Below, in pieces: positions 1-10,900 of a stretch of 64,000 bases of DNA. The stretch is from Arthrobacter sp. Soc17.1.1.1 (GTDB taxonomy: Bacteria > Actinomycetota > Actinomycetes > Actinomycetales > Micrococcaceae): contig NZ_JBAJII010000001.1 of assembly GCF_036867195.1 (NCBI RefSeq), positions 3,162,001-3,226,000 on the forward strand, in the 5' to 3' direction. The notes below the pieces were generated by a model. It saw only the letters and a list, made by a program, of their open reading frames with translations, was not told the origin of the DNA and ran no database searches. Both the position numbers and the translations under genes were made by a program. The stretch's first letter is position 1. The number at the start of each line of letters is the position of its first letter.

Positions 1-732
1 GTCCTCCCGGCCCGGAGCGAGTTCGTACTTGAGCAGCTTCGCGGCCTTCATCGGGTCGGTCTCCCCCTCCCCGAAGGACGGGCACAGTGCGGCGACGGGG
101 CACACGGCACACGCCGGCTTCTTCGCGTGGCAGATCCGCCGCCCGTGGAACACCACGCGGTGGGACAGCAGGGTCCAGTCCTTGCGGTCGAAGAGGGCCG
201 CGACGTCCATCTCCACCTTCACCGGGTCCTCGGAGGTGGTCCACCGGAACCGGCGGGCCAGTCTCCCGAAGTGGGTGTCGACGGTGATGCCCGGGACACC
301 GAAGGCGTTCCCGAGGACCACGTTGGCGGTCTTGCGCCCGACACCGGGCAGCGTGACGAGGTCCTCCAGGCGGGCGGGGACCTCTCCGTCGAACTCGTCG
401 ACGACGCGCCGGGACAGTGCGAGGAGGCTGTTGGCCTTGGCGCGGTAGAAGCCGGTCGGCCGGATGATCTCCTGCAGTTCCACCTCGTCGGCCTCGGAGA
501 GGGAACGGGCATCCGGGTAGCGCTCGAACAGCGCCGGCGTCGTGAGATTGACCCTCACATCGGTCGTCTGCGCCGACAGGACGGTGGCCACGAGCAGCTC
601 GAACGCGTTCCGGAAATCGAGTTCCGCCACCGCGTACGGGTACGTCTCACCCAGGATCCTGTTGATCTTCCGCGCCCGGCGCTTGAGCGCGACCGGCGAT
701 TCCTCCTCGACCCTGGGCTTCCTGCCTGCCAC
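1..732 (-). CDS. nth: Endonuclease III, DNA glycosylase/AP lyase (C-terminus outside window)
   Basis: Base-excision repair enzyme that removes oxidised pyrimidines and cleaves at abasic sites. Translation from a GTG at 732, preceded by GAAGGAGA, gives 244 codons that run off the left edge. The helix-hairpin-helix LPGVGRKTA with the catalytic Lys, the VDTH motif with the catalytic Asp, and a C-X6-C-X2-C-X5-C cluster ([12 protein letters not shown], then C) that binds the [4Fe-4S] cluster are all visible. So only a short C-terminal tail is missing. In mycobacteria nth lies close to crp and marP, as it does here within 17 kb. The identification is secure; the GTG start is chosen on the ribosome binding site. 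Confidence 0.95.
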   Translation of the reverse strand, partial: MAGRKPRVEEESPVALKRRARKINRILGETYPYAVAELDFRNAFELLVATVLSAQTTDVRVNLTTPALFERYPDARSLSEADEVELQEIIRPTGFYRAKANSLLALSRRVVDEFDGEVPARLEDLVTLPGVGRKTANVVLGNAFGVPGITVDTHFGRLARRFRWTTSEDPVKVEMDVAALFDRKDWTLLSHRVVFHGRRICHAKKPACAVCPVAALCPSFGEGETDPMKAAKLLKYELAPGRED

Positions 733-797
733 GTGCGTGTCTCCTTCCAGCGGTACTTCTCGAATCACCCGGGCAGTGGCAGGGGCGGCGCTCGGCG

Positions 798-2237
798 TCA
801 GTCGCGCGGAGCGCGCTCGATGTTGCGCAGATCCCGCAGGATGCCGACGGCACCCGTGCGCTTGTCCTGGACGAGGAACTCGCTGCCACGGTCCTCGATG
901 CCCACCTCCCAGTCGCCCGGCTGCAGCCGGAAGACCTCGCGGCCCGTCTGCTCGTCGTAGACCGGTCGCTGGGACCCGACGGCGAACCAGAACGCCTCGA
1001 CGACGGGCTCCTCGTCCGCCGAGCGGGTCGCCGTGATCGGTTCCTGCCGGGCCCGCTCGCCGGAGGTGGAGTCGGCCGCGGCATCGGTCCGTGTCGTGTC
1101 GTCACGGACGACGTCGTGGACGCGCGTCTGCTCGGGCCGGGCCGAAGCGGAGGCGGAACGGTCCGTCGCAGCGGTGCCGTCGGTGCCGTGCGAGGCTTCA
1201 CGCGAGGTCTCACCCGAGGCGTCACCCGAGGTGTCACCCACAGCGTGTGCGCCCATCTGGCCGTGCGGCGCCTGGTCGGGACGCACGGCGTCTCCTGCCG
1301 CGGCATCGGAGGCCGGGGCCGTCGTCGAGGTACCGCGCTCGATGCCGGCCTGGCCGGCTGCGGCAGCGCCTGCGCCCACAGCCCCTGCACCGCCCGCTCC
1401 GTACAGGCCCGCACCGTTCTGGCGGACACCGGCGGCAGCAGGATTGATGCCGGACGGGGACGTCCGGCCCGTGCTGCCGGGAGCCGCCGCGGTCTCCGCC
1501 GGAGCTGCCGGCTTCGGCGGACGGGGGCGTGCAGCCGTGATGGGACGGGCCGCAGTGCGGGCGGGAACCTCGGGGCGGTCCGTGAAGTCGTCCTTGAGGA
1601 CGGGCAGGAACGGAGCGACCACGCTCGCGGCCAGCATGCCGAGCGAACCGATCAGGGCGACCAGGGGTCCCACGTGGTACGCGGTGACGGTCTGCAGGAA
1701 GAAGAACGTCGCGGCCAGGACGGCGGTGACCGACGCGAACTGGTCGACCGACAGGGACCCCACCCGCAGCCCGGAGCTGCCCAGCCGCCGGGCGGCGAGG
1801 AGCGCCAGTGCGACGACGGGCAACAGGATGCCGATACCGATGAAGAAGAGGGACGCACTGCTCCAGAAGTTGGTGTAGAGCACGTCGCCGCCGATGAAGG
1901 GCAGCAGCGTGCCGATGAAGACGAGCGCGACGCCTCCCCCGAAGATCAGCTCCCGCAGGGTGAACGGTCCCGCGGCGGCCTTGCTCGGACCCGTCGGGGC
2001 GTCCGTCGTCGACACACCGGACGACGTACCGGAACCCGACGTGCCCGACCCGGCGGTGCCGGCTGTGGTGACGGTGCCGACGGTGCCCGACGTCACGGTG
2101 CCCGACGTCCCGGCGCTCGAGGTACCGGACCCCGTCGTCGCAGCCAGGGCGGACGCACCGTCGTCGTGTCCGGCACCCGGCCGTGATCCCGCCGATGAGA
2201 CGCCGGTGGCGCGCTTCCCCTCGGATGCTTCCGTCAT
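798..2237 (-). CDS. Four-helix membrane protein with low-complexity tail (hypothetical)
   Basis: I do not recognise a named family. The 479-residue product starts MTEASEGK; the ATG at 2237 follows GGGAG. The first 80 residues are Gly/Ser/Thr-rich. Four hydrophobic helices follow at roughly residues 84-108, 120-148, 165-187 and 189-213. Next comes a long Pro/Ala/Gly/Ser/Thr-rich stretch without predicted structure. A conserved-looking C-terminal domain of about 65 residues (VEAFWFAVG ... [12 protein letters not shown]) closes it. That last part looks like a small soluble ligand- or protein-binding module. An upstream extension in the same frame lacks a good ribosome binding site and has Arg-rich shadow composition, so it is excluded. 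It lies just upstream of nth on the same strand. Confidence 0.75.
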   Translation of the reverse strand: MTEASEGKRATGVSSAGSRPGAGHDDGASALAATTGSGTSSAGTSGTVTSGTVGTVTTAGTAGSGTSGSGTSSGVSTTDAPTGPSKAAAGPFTLRELIFGGGVALVFIGTLLPFIGGDVLYTNFWSSASLFFIGIGILLPVVALALLAARRLGSSGLRVGSLSVDQFASVTAVLAATFFFLQTVTAYHVGPLVALIGSLGMLAASVVAPFLPVLKDDFTDRPEVPARTAARPITAARPRPPKPAAPAETAAAPGSTGRTSPSGINPAAAGVRQNGAGLYGAGGAGAVGAGAAAAGQAGIERGTSTTAPASDAAAGDAVRPDQAPHGQMGAHAVGDTSGDASGETSREASHGTDGTAATDRSASASARPEQTRVHDVVRDDTTRTDAAADSTSGERARQEPITATRSADEEPVVEAFWFAVGSQRPVYDEQTGREVFRLQPGDWEVGIEDRGSEFLVQDKRTGAVGILRDLRNIERAPRD

Positions 2238-2574
2238 GGTGTACTCCCGTTCGTAGCGCTCATCGCCCGCAGCCCTCGGCCGCCGGTCGTGGATACCTCC
2301 TTCCACCCTAGCCACCGGTCCGCGCCTTCTCCACCGACGACGGGCCGTGATCGGGCGCCGCTCACCGCACAATCGCCCCAGCTCGGCTAGGTCCTGTGAC
2401 GGTGGACACACAGGACCCCGGAGGACTCGGTAATGTTCCCTTGAAGCGCGCATCGCAGCGCGCACACGAGCACGCAGACACGCGGACAAGCACAGGCGCA
2501 CGGCCGCCCGACCGGGCACCGGGCGTCCCGCCCACCGCCGCACACCACACGATCACGTCACAAAGGGGTAGAAC
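2238..2574. other. Divergent intergenic region upstream of acs
   Basis: Holds the promoters for the minus-strand membrane protein and for acs. The one clear signal is the inverted repeat and Crp-like site near 2391-2416, described separately. The rest is GC-rich with no supported small gene; short open frames here have shadow composition. Confidence 0.5.
2391..2416. promoter_or_regulatory. Candidate Crp/GlxR-type operator before acs
   Basis: A perfect 8-bp inverted repeat GTCCTGTG-N10-CACAGGAC spans 2391-2416. Inside it, 2395-2410 reads TGTGACGGTGGACACA, matching the CRP-family pattern TGTGA-N6-TCACA at nine of ten half-site bases. It is about 165 bp before the acs start. A crp gene lies at 17306 in this window. 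Acetate genes are known GlxR/Crp targets in actinobacteria; control here is inferred. Confidence 0.5.
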
Positions 2575-4533
<1,959 letters not shown>

Positions 4534-4540
4534 CCGACAG

Positions 4541-4578
4541 ACGCGAGAGGCCCCCGCCTGAGCGGGGGCCTCTCGCGT
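4541..4578. terminator. Bidirectional terminator between acs and ohr
   Basis: Perfect 17-bp inverted repeat (ACGCGAGAGGCCCCCGC, loop CTGA, then its complement) between the convergent stops of acs and ohr. Confidence 0.9.
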
Positions 4579-4590
4579 GTCAGGGCTGGA

Positions 4591-5013
4591 TCAGCCGATC
4601 GTGGCGTCCACCGTGACCTCGATGTTGCCGCGCGTCGCGTTGGAGTACGGGCACACCTGGTGTGCCTGGGCGACGAGCGCGTCGGCCGTCTCCTGGTCCA
4701 CCCCGCCGATCTCGGCGTGCAGGGCGACCGCGAGCTGGAACGCGCCGCCCTCCACCGGGTTGATGCTGACCTCGGCGGTGACCGCCGTGTCGCTGATCCT
4801 CGCCTTGCTGCGGCCGGCGACGAGCTTCAGGGCGCTGTGGAAGCAGGCGGAGTAGCCGAGGGCGAAGAGCTGCTCGGGGTTCGTGGCCCCACCGGCGCCG
4901 CCCATCTCCTTCGGGACCGCGAGGTCCACCACGAGCTGCCCGTCGTCGGTGTGCGCCTTGCCGTTGCGTCCGTCGCCCGTCGCCGTGGCCACTGCCGTGT
5001 AGAGAGCACTCAT
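4591..5013 (-). CDS. ohr: Organic hydroperoxide resistance protein (Ohr/OsmC family)
   Basis: Thiol peroxidase that reduces organic hydroperoxides using lipoylated dithiol partners. The ATG at 5013 follows GAGGGAAGG and gives 140 residues, the usual Ohr length. An upstream in-frame start would add 14 unlikely residues. The two family cysteines are present: Cys57 in YSACFH and Cys121 in VCPYSNATRGN. The N-terminal MSALYTAVATATG is also typical. It is transcribed divergently from a TetR regulator, and a near-palindrome sits inside its probable promoter, so peroxide- or ligand-dependent repression is likely. Usual Ohr partners are MarR-type OhrR proteins, so the TetR partner is unusual. Confidence 0.95.
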   Translation of the reverse strand: MSALYTAVATATGDGRNGKAHTDDGQLVVDLAVPKEMGGAGGATNPEQLFALGYSACFHSALKLVAGRSKARISDTAVTAEVSINPVEGGAFQLAVALHAEIGGVDQETADALVAQAHQVCPYSNATRGNIEVTVDATIG

Positions 5014-5058
5014 GCGTGTCAGACCTTCCCTCGGGGTGCCCTGTCGGCGACCCATCTC

Positions 5059-5085
5059 CTAGTAGACTAACTAGTCACTCTACAA
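5059..5085 (-). promoter_or_regulatory. ohr promoter with embedded operator
   Basis: On the minus strand, -35 TTGTAG (5085-5080) and -10 TACTAG (5064-5059) are 15 bp apart. The spacer contains GACTAACTAGTC (5065-5076), palindromic at 10 of 12 positions. The AT-rich element in GC-rich DNA, between ohr and a divergent tetR gene, suggests the TetR operator. Confidence 0.55.
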
Positions 5086-5122
5086 CGGCATAATCCACCG
5101 GTGCCGTGCGACGATCAGGAGC

Positions 5123-5707
5123 ATGATGGACACCTCCCTGCCGGTCCGCGAGCGACTCCTCGCCTCCGCGACCCGATTGTTCGACGAGAACAGCATCCGC
5201 TCGGTCAGTGCGGACAAGGTCATCGCCGACGCCGGCACCACCAAGGTCACGTTCTACCGGCACTTCCGGTCGAAGGACCAGCTCGTGGTGGCATACCTCG
5301 ACGCCCAGCTCGAACGGCTGCAGGCCGCCCTCGACGCCGAGCGGGGCGCCGGCCGGGACGCCTGCGCCCTGCTGCTCCGCCTCGCCGCGGCCAACGGGAG
5401 CGCCGCGTGCCGGCCGGGCTTCCGCGGCTGCGCCTTCATCAACGCCGCTGCCGAGTACCCGGCTGACGGCAACGTGGTCCGCGCCGCGGTCGGGCGGTAC
5501 CGCGCCTGGCTGCACGGCGTGGTCGCCGGGCTGCTGGAGGAGCTGGGCGTGGACCGGCCGGGGGTCGTGGCGGACCAGCTCATCATGCTGCGCGACGGCG
5601 CGATGGTGCACGGGTTCATGGGCGATCCGGGCGCCGTCACCGAGCAGCTCGTGACGGCCGGACGGGCCATCGTCGCAGCGCACCTGAGCTCGCCCCGGCC
5701 CGCCTGA
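5123..5707 (+). CDS. TetR-family transcriptional regulator
   Basis: A 194-residue repressor-type protein. The N-terminal helix-turn-helix (about residues 25-52, with TTKVTFYRHFRSKDQLV) is a clear TetR DNA-binding domain. The C-terminal half carries RPGFRGCAFINAAAEYP, common in one TetR subgroup. Three cysteines (Cys81, Cys96, Cys103) lie in the ligand/dimer domain. The start is ATG 5123 or the adjacent ATG 5126; both follow CAGGAG. The gene diverges from ohr over a 109-bp gap holding a palindrome in the ohr promoter, so ohr and autoregulation are the likely targets. The ligand is unknown; thiol-based sensing is only a suggestion from the cysteines. Confidence 0.9.
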   Translation: MMDTSLPVRERLLASATRLFDENSIRSVSADKVIADAGTTKVTFYRHFRSKDQLVVAYLDAQLERLQAALDAERGAGRDACALLLRLAAANGSAACRPGFRGCAFINAAAEYPADGNVVRAAVGRYRAWLHGVVAGLLEELGVDRPGVVADQLIMLRDGAMVHGFMGDPGAVTEQLVTAGRAIVAAHLSSPRPA

Positions 5708-5854
5708 CGGCGGACCCGGTCCCGGCAGGCGTCCCCCTGCGGCGCCCGGCCGGATCCTGCCGCGAGCGCTCCGCGATCATGCGGGAGGGACGGCTGATGT
5801 GACGTTCGTCCTGAAACGTGGCCCGCATGCCGGGGCGGGAGGACAATCTTCAGC

Positions 5855-7180
5855 GTGTCCACTACCGTCCAGCAGCCCCCCGTCACGAATCCACGCATGG
5901 CCCGCCGCGTCGCCGGCGCCTCCTTCGTCGGAACGGCCCTCGAGTCCTACGACTTCTACGTCTTCGGCACCGCCGCCGCGCTCGTGTTCAACGTCGTCTT
6001 CTTCACCGAGCAGGATCCCCTGGCCGGGACCCTCTCGGCCTTCCTCGTGTTCGCCATGGGGTTCGTCGCCCGCCCGCTCGGCGCGATCCTCTTCGGCCAC
6101 CTCGGGGACCGGATCGGCCGCAAGCGGACCTTGATCTGGACCATCACCCTCATGGGCCTGGCCACCGGCACCGTGGGCCTGCTGCCCGACTACAACACCA
6201 TCGGCATCTGGGCGCCCATCATCCTCACCGCGCTGCGCTTCCTGCAGGGACTCTCCCTGGGCGGCGAGTGGGGCGGCTCCATCCTCATCGCGACCGAGCA
6301 CGCCGAACCCCGCAAGCGGGCGCTGTATGCGTCCATCCCCCAGCTCGGCTCCCCCGTGGGCACCATGCTGATCTCGGCCATCTTCCTGGTGCTCGCCGTC
6401 GTGGCCCCCGACATCATGACCACCTGGGGCTGGCGCATCCCGTTCCTGCTCGCGTTCCCCTTCCTCGCCGTCGCGATCTACCTGCGCCTCGCCATCGACG
6501 AGACACCCGTGTTCAGGCAGGCGAGCGAGGGACACCAGCTGCCCCGCATCCCCTTCCTCGAGGTCCTGAAGTCCCAGCCGGTCGCGATCGTCGTCGCCAT
6601 CGCCTCCGCCGTCCTCGGCATCGGCTCCTACTTCCTCATGGTCACGTACACCCAGGCGTACGGCACCGAGACGCTCGGCCTCTCCCAGGCCACGGTGCTC
6701 AACGCCGCACTCGTCGGATCGATCCTCCAGCTCGGCACCATCCCGGCGTTCGGCTACCTCGCGATGCGCATCGGCTCCGCGAAGGTCGTCGCGGGCGGGG
6801 CCCTCGGGACGGCGCTGATCGCCTTCCCGCTGTACTGGGTCATCAGCATCGCCACCGAACCGATGTACATCGCCGCGATCATCCTCGGCGGCATCCTCCC
6901 GACGGCGAGCTGGGCCGCCCTCGGCGGACTGATGGCGGACATCTTCAGGCCGGCGACGGCGTTCACCGCCCTCTCCTTCGCCTACAGCATCGCCGCGATC
7001 GTGGCCGGCTTCGCACCGTCGATCACGCAGCAGTTCGGCATCGCCACCGATGGCGCGTGGTGGCACCCCGGCGTCGTCCTCGCCGCCATGAGCCTCGTGA
7101 CGGTGGCGGGGGCCCTCGGTGCCGTGCGGCTGCGGGCACGGCTCGCCGATCCGGTGACCGCCACCATGCGTGCGGCATAG
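5855..7180 (+). CDS. MFS transporter, metabolite:H+ symporter (MHS) type
   Basis: Twelve-helix major facilitator of 441 residues. It begins with a GTG at 5855 after GGGAGGA. The N-terminal [17 protein letters not shown], the loop [13 protein letters not shown] between helices 2 and 3, and [14 protein letters not shown] are hallmarks of the MHS family (shikimate, proline/betaine, alpha-ketoglutarate and aromatic acid porters). The gene is followed 7 bp later by a type II dehydroquinase. This suggests shikimate, quinate or dehydroshikimate as the substrate, but the sequence alone cannot settle that. Confidence 0.9.
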   Translation: MSTTVQQPPVTNPRMARRVAGASFVGTALESYDFYVFGTAAALVFNVVFFTEQDPLAGTLSAFLVFAMGFVARPLGAILFGHLGDRIGRKRTLIWTITLMGLATGTVGLLPDYNTIGIWAPIILTALRFLQGLSLGGEWGGSILIATEHAEPRKRALYASIPQLGSPVGTMLISAIFLVLAVVAPDIMTTWGWRIPFLLAFPFLAVAIYLRLAIDETPVFRQASEGHQLPRIPFLEVLKSQPVAIVVAIASAVLGIGSYFLMVTYTQAYGTETLGLSQATVLNAALVGSILQLGTIPAFGYLAMRIGSAKVVAGGALGTALIAFPLYWVISIATEPMYIAAIILGGILPTASWAALGGLMADIFRPATAFTALSFAYSIAAIVAGFAPSITQQFGIATDGAWWHPGVVLAAMSLVTVAGALGAVRLRARLADPVTATMRAA

Positions 7181-7187
7181 TGGGGGC

Positions 7188-7673
7188 ATGACCCCGCGCA
7201 CGCCCAGCATCCTCGTGATCAACGGACCGAACCTGAACCTGCTCGGCACGCGTGAGCCGGCCGTGTACGGGACGGCCACGCTCGACGACGTCGTCCGCCT
7301 CGCCGCGGACACCGCGCAGGAGCGCGGGTGCACCACCTCGGCGATGCAGTCCAACCACGAGGGCGAGATCATCGACGCCATCCACGCGGCGCGGTCGACG
7401 AGCCACGGGATCGTCATCAACGCCGGCGCCCTCACGCACACGTCGATCGCCATCCGCGACGCCCTGGCCGGCGTGGGCCTGCCCGTGGTCGAGGTGCACA
7501 TCAGCAACGTGCACCGGCGCGAGGAGTTCAGGCACCACTCCTACATCTCCGGGGTGGCCGATGCCGTGATCGTGGGCGCGGGCATCGACGGCTACCGCCT
7601 CGCCGTCGACCACCTCGCCGGTCTGCTCACCGCCGACGCCGACGCCGGCACGGCATCGTTCCCGAAAAGTTAG
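7188..7673 (+). CDS. aroQ: 3-dehydroquinate dehydratase, type II
   Basis: Converts 3-dehydroquinate to 3-dehydroshikimate, in the shikimate pathway or in quinate catabolism. The 161-residue product from ATG 7188 fits the small dodecameric type II family. An in-frame ATG 18 bp upstream overlaps the transporter gene and adds an atypical leader. Visible are [10 protein letters not shown], the catalytic Arg22 and Tyr27 (TREPAVYG), [20 protein letters not shown] and [11 protein letters not shown] with catalytic His104. Tight linkage to the MHS transporter, rather than to other aro genes, hints at a catabolic or salvage role, as for the qsu genes of Corynebacterium. That role is inferred. Confidence 0.95.
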   Translation: MTPRTPSILVINGPNLNLLGTREPAVYGTATLDDVVRLAADTAQERGCTTSAMQSNHEGEIIDAIHAARSTSHGIVINAGALTHTSIAIRDALAGVGLPVVEVHISNVHRREEFRHHSYISGVADAVIVGAGIDGYRLAVDHLAGLLTADADAGTASFPKS

Positions 7674-7729
7674 CGCCGCCCGTCGCCGGGCGGACGGCGT
7701 CGGGCCCTCCCATAGGGCACGATGGTGCT

Positions 7730-9628
7730 ATGACGGACATCACTCCTGCCGGTAGCGCGCCCGCCCAGCCCGAGAACCCCGATGCACCCCTGCTCGAGGT
7801 GCGGAACCTGGCGGTGACCTTCCGGACCACCCACGGCGAGGTCCACGCGGTCGAGGACGCGAGTTTCAGCCTCAAGCGCGGCAGCGCCCTGGCGATCGTG
7901 GGCGAGTCGGGCTCGGGCAAGTCGACGACGGCGATGGCCTGCATCGGCCTGCTGCCCGGTAACGGGCGGGTGACCTCGGGCAGCATCCTGTTCGAGGGCC
8001 AGGATCTCGCGACCCTGCCGGAGGCGAAGATGCGCGCCATCCGTGGCCGGGCGATCGGCCTCGTGCCCCAGGACCCGATGTCCAACCTGAATCCGGTGAC
8101 GAAGATCGGCACGCAGGTCGCCGAGACGCTCCTGGTCCACGGCATGGCCACCAAGAAGAACGTCAAGCAGCGCGTCATCGAGGTCCTGACCGCCGCCGGG
8201 CTGCCCGACGCCGGCGAGCGCGCCAAGCAGTACCCGCACGAGTTCTCCGGCGGTATGCGGCAACGGGCCCTCATCGCGATCGGCCTCGCCTGCCAGCCGC
8301 GGCTCCTCGTCGCCGACGAGCCGACGTCGGCCCTCGACGTCACGGTGCAGCGCACCATCCTCGACCAGATCGAATCGATGACGGAGCAGCTCGGCACGTC
8401 GGTGCTCCTCATCACGCACGACCTCGGCCTCGCCGCCGAGCGCGCCTCGCAGCTCGTGGTCATGCACCGCGGGCGCGTGGTCGAGACCGGGCCGGCCGAG
8501 CAGCTGCTCAACGATCCGCAGCACCCCTACACGCAGTCCCTCGTCCGCGCGGCTCCCAGCGTCGCCGCGGTGCGCCTGCGGCCCGGCGCGTTCACCGCGG
8601 ATGCCGCGTCGCGCCTCAAACTGGCCGAGGCGGTCTTCGCAGAGCACGAGGCGGAGCACGCCGGTGGGCACGACGGTGCGCACGCCGGTGGACACGGCCA
8701 CGACGCCGCGCACGCGCCGTCGGGTGCCCACGCCGCGACGTCGTCGTCGGACCGGGCGGCAGGGCCGGCCGGGGCGGCAGGGATCGATGCGGCGTCCGGG
8801 GTCACGGGCAGGGCGGCCCACGGCGCTCCCCCGAACATCGTGGAGATCCGCGACCTCACGAAGATCTACAAGCGGCGCGGCAGCAAGGAGGACTTCTACG
8901 CGGCGAAGAACGTGACGCTGGACGTCCCGCGTGGGCAGACCGTCGCGATCGTCGGCGAGTCCGGCTCGGGCAAGACCACCACGGCGCGGATGCTGCTGAA
9001 GCTCATCGAGCCGACGTCGGGCACCATGACGTTCGACGGCATGGACGTGGCCACGCTCGACAAGGCGCAGCTCTCCGACTTCCGCCAGCGCGTGCAGCCC
9101 ATCTTCCAGGATCCGTACTCGTCCCTGAACCCCATGTTCACGATCGAGCGCATCGTCGAGGAACCACTCAACGCCTACCACCGCGGCTCGAAGAAGGAGC
9201 GTGCGGCGCGGGTCCGTGAGCTGATGGACCAGGTCTCCCTTCCGCAGAACGCCCTGCGGCGCTACCCGGCGGAGCTCTCGGGCGGGCAGCGGCAGCGCGT
9301 CGCGATCGCACGGGCGCTCGCCCTGCAGCCCGAACTGATCGTGTGCGACGAGCCCGTGTCCGCGCTCGACGTGCTGGTGCAGGCGCAGATCCTCAAGCTC
9401 CTCGGTGACCTGCAGTCCGAGCTGGGGCTGAGCTACCTGTTCATCTCCCACGACCTCGCCGTGGTGCGCCTCATCTCGGACTACGTGTGCGTGATGAAGG
9501 ACGGCGAGCTCGTGGAGGCCGCCAGTTCCGAGGAGGTCTTCCAGAACCCGCGGCACCCGTACACGCGCCGGTTGCTCGCCTCCATCCCGGGCAACGAGCT
9601 GAACATCGACGAGGAGCTCGCCTCCTGA
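7730..9628 (+). CDS. Fused double ATPase of a peptide/nickel-type ABC importer (DppD-DppF fusion)
   Basis: Energises an oligopeptide/dipeptide/nickel-class importer. The 632-residue protein has two complete nucleotide-binding domains. The first has Walker A GESGSGKST at residues 58-66, signature FSGGMRQR near 172-179 and Walker B VADEPTSALD near 194-203. The second has Walker A at 409-417, signature LSGGQRQR and CDEPVSALD. Both carry the oligopeptide-family C-terminal HPYT motif. A linker of about 80 residues (285-368) is rich in His, Gly and Ala. The ATG at 7730 is chosen because the domain begins shortly after it. The matching permeases and binding protein are the convergent minus-strand cluster at 10901-14638. 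Confidence 0.93.
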   Translation: MTDITPAGSAPAQPENPDAPLLEVRNLAVTFRTTHGEVHAVEDASFSLKRGSALAIVGESGSGKSTTAMACIGLLPGNGRVTSGSILFEGQDLATLPEAKMRAIRGRAIGLVPQDPMSNLNPVTKIGTQVAETLLVHGMATKKNVKQRVIEVLTAAGLPDAGERAKQYPHEFSGGMRQRALIAIGLACQPRLLVADEPTSALDVTVQRTILDQIESMTEQLGTSVLLITHDLGLAAERASQLVVMHRGRVVETGPAEQLLNDPQHPYTQSLVRAAPSVAAVRLRPGAFTADAASRLKLAEAVFAEHEAEHAGGHDGAHAGGHGHDAAHAPSGAHAATSSSDRAAGPAGAAGIDAASGVTGRAAHGAPPNIVEIRDLTKIYKRRGSKEDFYAAKNVTLDVPRGQTVAIVGESGSGKTTTARMLLKLIEPTSGTMTFDGMDVATLDKAQLSDFRQRVQPIFQDPYSSLNPMFTIERIVEEPLNAYHRGSKKERAARVRELMDQVSLPQNALRRYPAELSGGQRQRVAIARALALQPELIVCDEPVSALDVLVQAQILKLLGDLQSELGLSYLFISHDLAVVRLISDYVCVMKDGELVEAASSEEVFQNPRHPYTRRLLASIPGNELNIDEELAS

Positions 9629-9712
9629 TCGGGGCAGGACCGCGCCGCTGCTGTCCCCCGGGCGAGGCAGCCCCTACTGTGGTCTGATCCACCGGACAGC
9701 GGGAGGCACACG

Positions 9713-10726
9713 ATGAGCGAGCAGCACGGCACGCCCAGCACGCCCAGCACGCCCAGCACGGGCACGGCAGGCGGCATGATGACGGCGGACGGGGAGCGGG
9801 ACGCCTGGCCCCGGCTGCGCGTCGCGGACTGGCAGGACACGCAGGCGACCCTGCACATGTGGCTGCAGGTGGTCGGCAAGATCCGCATGGCGCACGCGCC
9901 GCTGGTCAACCACTGGTGGCAGGTGCCGCTGTACGTGACGCCGCGGGGACTCGGCACGTCCGCGATCCCGTACCGCGCGGGCATGTTCGACCTCGAGGTC
10001 GACGTCGTCGCGCACCGCCTGCTCGTCCGCAGCAGCTCCGGCGAGGACCGCAGCGTGCCCCTCGAGCCGCAGTCCGTCGCCAGGTTCCACGAGCGGACCA
10101 TGGCGGCGCTGTCGGACCTGGGGATCGAGGCGCCCATCCGGCCCGTGCCCACGGAGGTGGACCCCGCCGTCCCTTTCGCCGAGGACCATCACCACACGTC
10201 CTACGATCCCGGCGCGGTGACGGCGTTCTGGCGGCAGCTCGTCCAGGCCGAGCGTGTGCTCACGCGGTTCCGCGCCGAGTTCCTCGGCAAGGTGAGCCCC
10301 GTGCACTTCTTCTGGGGAGCCATGGACCTCGCCTGCACGCGTTTCTCGGGCCGACCCGCACCTCTGCACCCCGGCGGCGCTCCGAACTGCGCCGACTGGG
10401 TCATGCAGGAGGGCTACTCGCACGAGCTCTCCAGCTGCGGATTCTGGCCCGGAGGCGGCGAGGAGGGCGCCTTCTACTCGTACGCGTACCCGGAGCCCGA
10501 GGGCTACCGTGACGCCGTGATCGGCGTCGAGGGCGCCTTCTACAGCGACGGGTTCCGCCAGTTCCTCCTGCCCTACGAGGCCGTGCGCACCGCGGCGGAC
10601 CCTGACGCCACCCTGCTCGAGTTCCTGCGCGCCACCTATCGCGCCGCCGCGACCACGGGCTCCTGGGACCCCGATCTGCTGATCGATCCGCATCGCCTCG
10701 ACCGACACACGCGGTCGGCGCGGTAG
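9713..10726 (+). CDS. DUF5996 family protein
   Basis: A 337-residue protein of unknown function that I match to DUF5996. Recognisable stretches are WPRLRVADWQDT near the start, a KIRMAHAPLVNHWWQVPLYV region, and PVHFFWGAMDLACTRFSGR with HELSSCGFWPGG in the C-terminal half. There is no signal peptide or membrane helix. The first 25 residues are low-complexity (TPS repeats from a 9-bp tandem repeat), so the internal start MMTADGE is possible. It follows the ABC ATPase by 84 bp on the same strand and is closed by a strong terminator. Confidence 0.8.
   Translation: MSEQHGTPSTPSTPSTGTAGGMMTADGERDAWPRLRVADWQDTQATLHMWLQVVGKIRMAHAPLVNHWWQVPLYVTPRGLGTSAIPYRAGMFDLEVDVVAHRLLVRSSSGEDRSVPLEPQSVARFHERTMAALSDLGIEAPIRPVPTEVDPAVPFAEDHHHTSYDPGAVTAFWRQLVQAERVLTRFRAEFLGKVSPVHFFWGAMDLACTRFSGRPAPLHPGGAPNCADWVMQEGYSHELSSCGFWPGGGEEGAFYSYAYPEPEGYRDAVIGVEGAFYSDGFRQFLLPYEAVRTAADPDATLLEFLRATYRAAATTGSWDPDLLIDPHRLDRHTRSAR
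9731..9757 (+). repeat. 9-bp tandem repeat, three copies, in coding sequence
   Basis: ACGCCCAGC is repeated three times in frame at the start of the DUF5996 gene and encodes a TPS repeat. Confidence 0.8.
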
Positions 10727-10762
10727 GCGCGGGACGGGCCGGTACGTGAGCCTCGGATCGTT

Positions 10763-10816
10763 CAGCCCGTGCAGCCCGTGCAGGCCGTGCAGGCCGTGCA
10801 GCCCGTGCAGCCCGTG
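10763..10816. repeat. 9-bp tandem repeat, six copies
   Basis: CAGCCCGTG or CAGGCCGTG occurs six times in order (C,C,G,G,C,C at the variable base), between the DUF5996 stop and the terminator hairpin. It is noncoding. Confidence 0.9.
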
Positions 10817-10836
10817 AGAACGCGTAAGGGCCCGGA

Positions 10837-10881
10837 CACGACGGCGGCCACCACCCGTCGCGGGTGATGGCCGCCGTCGTG
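10837..10881. terminator. Bidirectional terminator, DUF5996 gene / dppC-like gene
   Basis: A 20-bp stem with one mismatch (CACGACGGCGGCCACCACCC, loop GTCGC, then GGGTGATGG...CGTCGTG) between convergent stops. Confidence 0.88.
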
Positions 10882-10900
10882 CGCGGGTCCTGGCGCGGGA

